Source of the DNA: Pedobacter sp. PLR
Lineage (GTDB): Bacteria > Bacteroidota > Bacteroidia > Sphingobacteriales > Sphingobacteriaceae
Assembly (NCBI RefSeq): GCF_026239675.1
Contig: NZ_JAPIVQ010000001.1
Coordinates: forward strand, 186,001 to 250,000
Length of the DNA stretch: 64,000 bases
Direction: 5' to 3'
Shown: piece by piece, positions 61,248-64,000 of the stretch
Numbering within the stretch: position 1 is the first letter of the stretch
Layout: the number at the start of each line of letters is the position of its first letter
The notes under the pieces: model-generated
Databases searched by the model: none
What the model was told of the DNA's origin: nothing
What the model saw: the letters and a program-made list of their open reading frames with translations, nothing else
Translations under genes and position numbers: made by a program

Positions 61248-64000
61248 ATGTCTCTACATACTTTTACACCAGTTGATTTTGACCCCTTTGATGATAAGTC
61301 AAGGGAGATAGAAAAGATTGTATTCACGAATGAGCCGCAGAAGGAAATCTGGCTGTCCTGCATGATCGGCGAAGTGGCCGCCAACCTGGCCTACAATGAA
61401 TCTGTGTCTTTGGAGCTTAAAGGTGAAATTCAGTTTGCTCATTTTGGAACTGCCTTACTGGCGGTTCTGGACAGACATGAGGCTTTACGCGCTACGGTGA
61501 GCCCTAACGGAGAAACGCTGATCATTTATAAAAATCAGGACATTGCACTTGACTTCCATAATATTTCTGAGGAAAGCGATCAAAAAGCAGTGCTGGATGC
61601 GTTTATTGAGCAGGAAATGCAATCTCCTTTTGACTTGCAGGAAGGCCCTTTAATGCGTTTATTCTTACATAAACTTTCTGAAACCCATTACTACTTTACT
61701 ATTGTTAAGCACCATATTATCAGCGATGGCTGGTCTACCGGGGTGTTTCTGGAAGATCTGAGTAAGATTTACAATGCGCAAGTGCAGGGGAAACCGATCA
61801 GCTTAAGTCCTGCCCCACAGATCAGCGAATATGCGGCTGAAATGATCGTTTTTGAGCAAAGTACCGAATATCAGGAAACGCTTAATTACTGGCTGGATAT
61901 GTACCGTGATAGTGTGCCGGTCCTGGATCTTCCAACGGATTTCCCAAGACCAGCACTAAGAACTTATAAGGCTTCCCGGTTCGACTTACATCTTTCTACG
62001 GAAATCGTGGCGAAGTTAAAAAAAACAGGGGCCTCCTCAGGAGCCAGTCTCGTAAATACTTTACTGAGCGCATTTGAGATCTTCTTATACCTGCAAACCC
62101 ATCAGGAGGAGTTGGTAGTAGGACTTCCTGCCGCCGGACAAGCCGCAACGGAGAAATTCGGATTGGTTGGTCACTGTGTAAACCTGCTCCCTTTAAAAAC
62201 CAGGATAGATCCGAACTTGTCATTCACTGAATACCTGAAGCAACGAAAAAAAGCTTTCTTTGATGCTTATGACCATCAGAAGTTCACTTTTGGACAATTG
62301 GTAAAAGCGCTGAACCTTAAAAGAGACCCTTCCAGGATTCCGCTGGTTCCGGTGGTTTTCAATATTGATATGGGTATGGACAATTCCGTATCATTTGAGG
62401 GGCTGGATTATGAGTTGATTTCCAATCCCAGGGCTTATGAGACTTTTGAGTTGTTTTTGAATGCAACCAGTTCCAAACGCGGACTTACGTTGGAATGGAC
62501 CTATAATTCCGGCCTTTTTACGCCGGCTACTATAGAGAAAATGGCCGGAGACTTTGAAAATCTTTTAAAAGACTTTGTTGCTGATCCGACTAAGACCATA
62601 CAAAGCCATAGTCTGGCGAATTCTGAATCCTGGCTGAATCAATTGAAACAATGGAATCAAACCACTGTTGATTTCGATAAAAATATAAATATCTCCCGGC
62701 TGATTGAAGGGATGGCTTTAAAGTTCCCAAATCAAAAGGCGGTGACTTTTAAAAAGGAACAACTCACTTACTCTGAACTCATTTACCGTGTCAATCAGTT
62801 TGCGGCGTATTTGCAGGATAAAGGGCTCAAAACCGGCGATATCGTTGCCATAGCGACCGACCGTTCTATAGAAATGGTAATCGGGCTGCTGGGAATTCTG
62901 AAAGCCGGCGGGGTATATCTGCCATTGGACCCTGATTTTCCACACGATAGAATTGTATATATGCTGGAAGATTCCAAAGCGAAAATGCTGCTGGTTTCTA
63001 AAGCTTATGCAGGCAAATATGCTGCTGCCAAAGCGGGAGAATTTGTGATAGAAGACATTTGGGCTGCCCTGGATCATCATCCTGGTCAAAATATAGATGT
63101 TCCGGTTTCGGGTACTGATCTGGCCTATATCTTGTATACTTCCGGCTCTACCGGCAAGCCTAAAGGGGTTAAGATCATGCATGTCAACCTGATGAATTTC
63201 TTGCTCAGCATGCAATCTGCGCCAGGAATTAACCCTTCGGATCGTTTATTGGCGATCACCACAATTTCTTTTGACATTGCCGGTCTGGAATTATACCTGC
63301 CGCTTATTACCGGCGCAGAGCTGGTTTTATGTGACACAGAAAGTGCCAGAGACGGGCGTTTATTGTTAGACCTGATTCGGGATCAGCAGATCACAATCAT
63401 GCAGGCCACTCCTTCTACCTGGAGAATGATGATAGAATCCGGCTGGACCAGCAACATTCCATTAAAAGTATTGTGCGGTGGAGAAGGACTTCCTAAAGAC
63501 CTTGCCACAGCGCTTTTACAGCGTTGTTCGTCTTTATGGAATATGTACGGGCCTACGGAAACGACGATTTGGTCGACCATAAAAGAAGTTAAAAAAGAAG
63601 ATGAGGTCATCACCATTGGTAAGCCCATTTTCAATACCAGTATTTATCTGGTCAATGAGAACGGGCAATTGGTCCCTCCGGGAAACATAGGAGAGATTTT
63701 AATCGGTGGTGAGGGTCTGGCCGCCGGCTACCTGAATCGGCCAGAGCTAACTGCTGAGAAATTCATTAAAGATATTTTTAGTGGCTCAGATCATGCAAGG
63801 CTTTACAAAACCGGAGATCTCGGTAAATTTACCGAAGATGGAGAGGTTATTTGTCTGGGCAGGTCTGATCAACAGGTTAAAATCCGTGGTCACCGGATAG
63901 AATTAGGAGAGATTGAAAATGCCATCACGGATCTGGGAGATGTAAAACAGGCCGTAGTCATGGCCAGAGCCGATCAGTTGGGCGAGCAGCGTTTAGTGGC
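61248..64000 (+). CDS. NRPS C-A protein, 3' end outside window
   Basis: Starting 12 bp after the previous stop, an ATG at 61248 opens a frame of at least 917 codons without stop to the right edge, so the gene continues outside the window. Residues about 20-445 are a condensation domain (HHIISDG, His155-His156 and Asp160; FGLVGHCVNLLPLKT near 305). Residues about 480-917 are an adenylation domain (YTSGSTGKPKG near 630, NMYGPTETTIW near 770, YKTGDLGKF near 855). Read by eye its specificity residues are DILQLGMIWK, a Gly-type code. The close spacing to the hybrid gene implies one operon; the C domain would join the aminotransferase product to Gly. Confidence 0.92.
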   Translation, partial: MSLHTFTPVDFDPFDDKSREIEKIVFTNEPQKEIWLSCMIGEVAANLAYNESVSLELKGEIQFAHFGTALLAVLDRHEALRATVSPNGETLIIYKNQDIALDFHNISEESDQKAVLDAFIEQEMQSPFDLQEGPLMRLFLHKLSETHYYFTIVKHHIISDGWSTGVFLEDLSKIYNAQVQGKPISLSPAPQISEYAAEMIVFEQSTEYQETLNYWLDMYRDSVPVLDLPTDFPRPALRTYKASRFDLHLSTEIVAKLKKTGASSGASLVNTLLSAFEIFLYLQTHQEELVVGLPAAGQAATEKFGLVGHCVNLLPLKTRIDPNLSFTEYLKQRKKAFFDAYDHQKFTFGQLVKALNLKRDPSRIPLVPVVFNIDMGMDNSVSFEGLDYELISNPRAYETFELFLNATSSKRGLTLEWTYNSGLFTPATIEKMAGDFENLLKDFVADPTKTIQSHSLANSESWLNQLKQWNQTTVDFDKNINISRLIEGMALKFPNQKAVTFKKEQLTYSELIYRVNQFAAYLQDKGLKTGDIVAIATDRSIEMVIGLLGILKAGGVYLPLDPDFPHDRIVYMLEDSKAKMLLVSKAYAGKYAAAKAGEFVIEDIWAALDHHPGQNIDVPVSGTDLAYILYTSGSTGKPKGVKIMHVNLMNFLLSMQSAPGINPSDRLLAITTISFDIAGLELYLPLITGAELVLCDTESARDGRLLLDLIRDQQITIMQATPSTWRMMIESGWTSNIPLKVLCGGEGLPKDLATALLQRCSSLWNMYGPTETTIWSTIKEVKKEDEVITIGKPIFNTSIYLVNENGQLVPPGNIGEILIGGEGLAAGYLNRPELTAEKFIKDIFSGSDHARLYKTGDLGKFTEDGEVICLGRSDQQVKIRGHRIELGEIENAITDLGDVKQAVVMARADQLGEQRLV

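Overview
The window looks like chromosomal DNA of a Bacteroidota, most likely a Sphingobacteriaceae member close to Pedobacter. This is inferred from protein families (PorE-like OmpA protein, S46 peptidase, Bacteroidota histone H1, DUF3667, DUF3347, Lrp/histidine-decarboxylase pair), the AT-leaning composition, the near absence of Shine-Dalgarno sequences, and many exact matches to the Bacteroidota -7 promoter box TAnnTTTG. No rRNA, tRNA, insertion sequence, phage or CRISPR array was seen.

Layout. 1-9.8 kb: 3'-truncated secreted glycosidase, PhnA-like protein, pncB, SRPBCC protein, poxB-type pyruvate oxidase, yceH-lrp divergent from a histidine/serine decarboxylase, YghZ-type reductase, and a 59-residue histone H1-like gene. 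9.8-19.4 kb: small ORFs, Rnk/GreA-like factor, queuosine precursor transporter, methionine-salvage pair (ybdL-yafV), exported glycosylasparaginase, cutC, lepA, folD, Rieske protein, queE. 19.4-26.7 kb: PorE-like envelope protein, kdsA, recQ, kdsD and manC, i.e. Kdo and GDP-mannose supply for the envelope. 26.7-38.5 kb: orphan Hsp70-like protein, rlmB, dnaB, chrA, etfBA, bifunctional nuclease, nucleoside transporter, DUF3667 protein, citrate synthase. 38.5-49.2 kb: two envelope proteins, then a dense minus-strand run msrC-mpg-kynU-bestrophin-HDAC-topB-MBL-DUF1801-Vsr-like-miaA. 49.3-54.2 kb: S46 dipeptidyl-peptidase, small lipoprotein, CDGSH protein, a cold-shock-type small protein with a long leader, and several gene-poor stretches with repeats and RNA-like hairpins.

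From 54.5 kb to the right edge is the start of a biosynthetic gene cluster: a 2242-residue A-PCP-KS-AT-ACP-aminotransferase hybrid, then, 12 bp downstream, a C-A NRPS that runs off the window. Specificity residues read by eye predict Asp for the first A domain, malonyl-CoA for the AT and Gly for the second A domain. Since the line has an aminotransferase and no ketoreductase, it should make an unusual beta,gamma-diamino diacid starter (3,4-diaminoadipyl) that is then joined to Gly. This is the best candidate for a new system in the window. A set of hairpins and terminators at 54.12-54.23 kb marks its left boundary.
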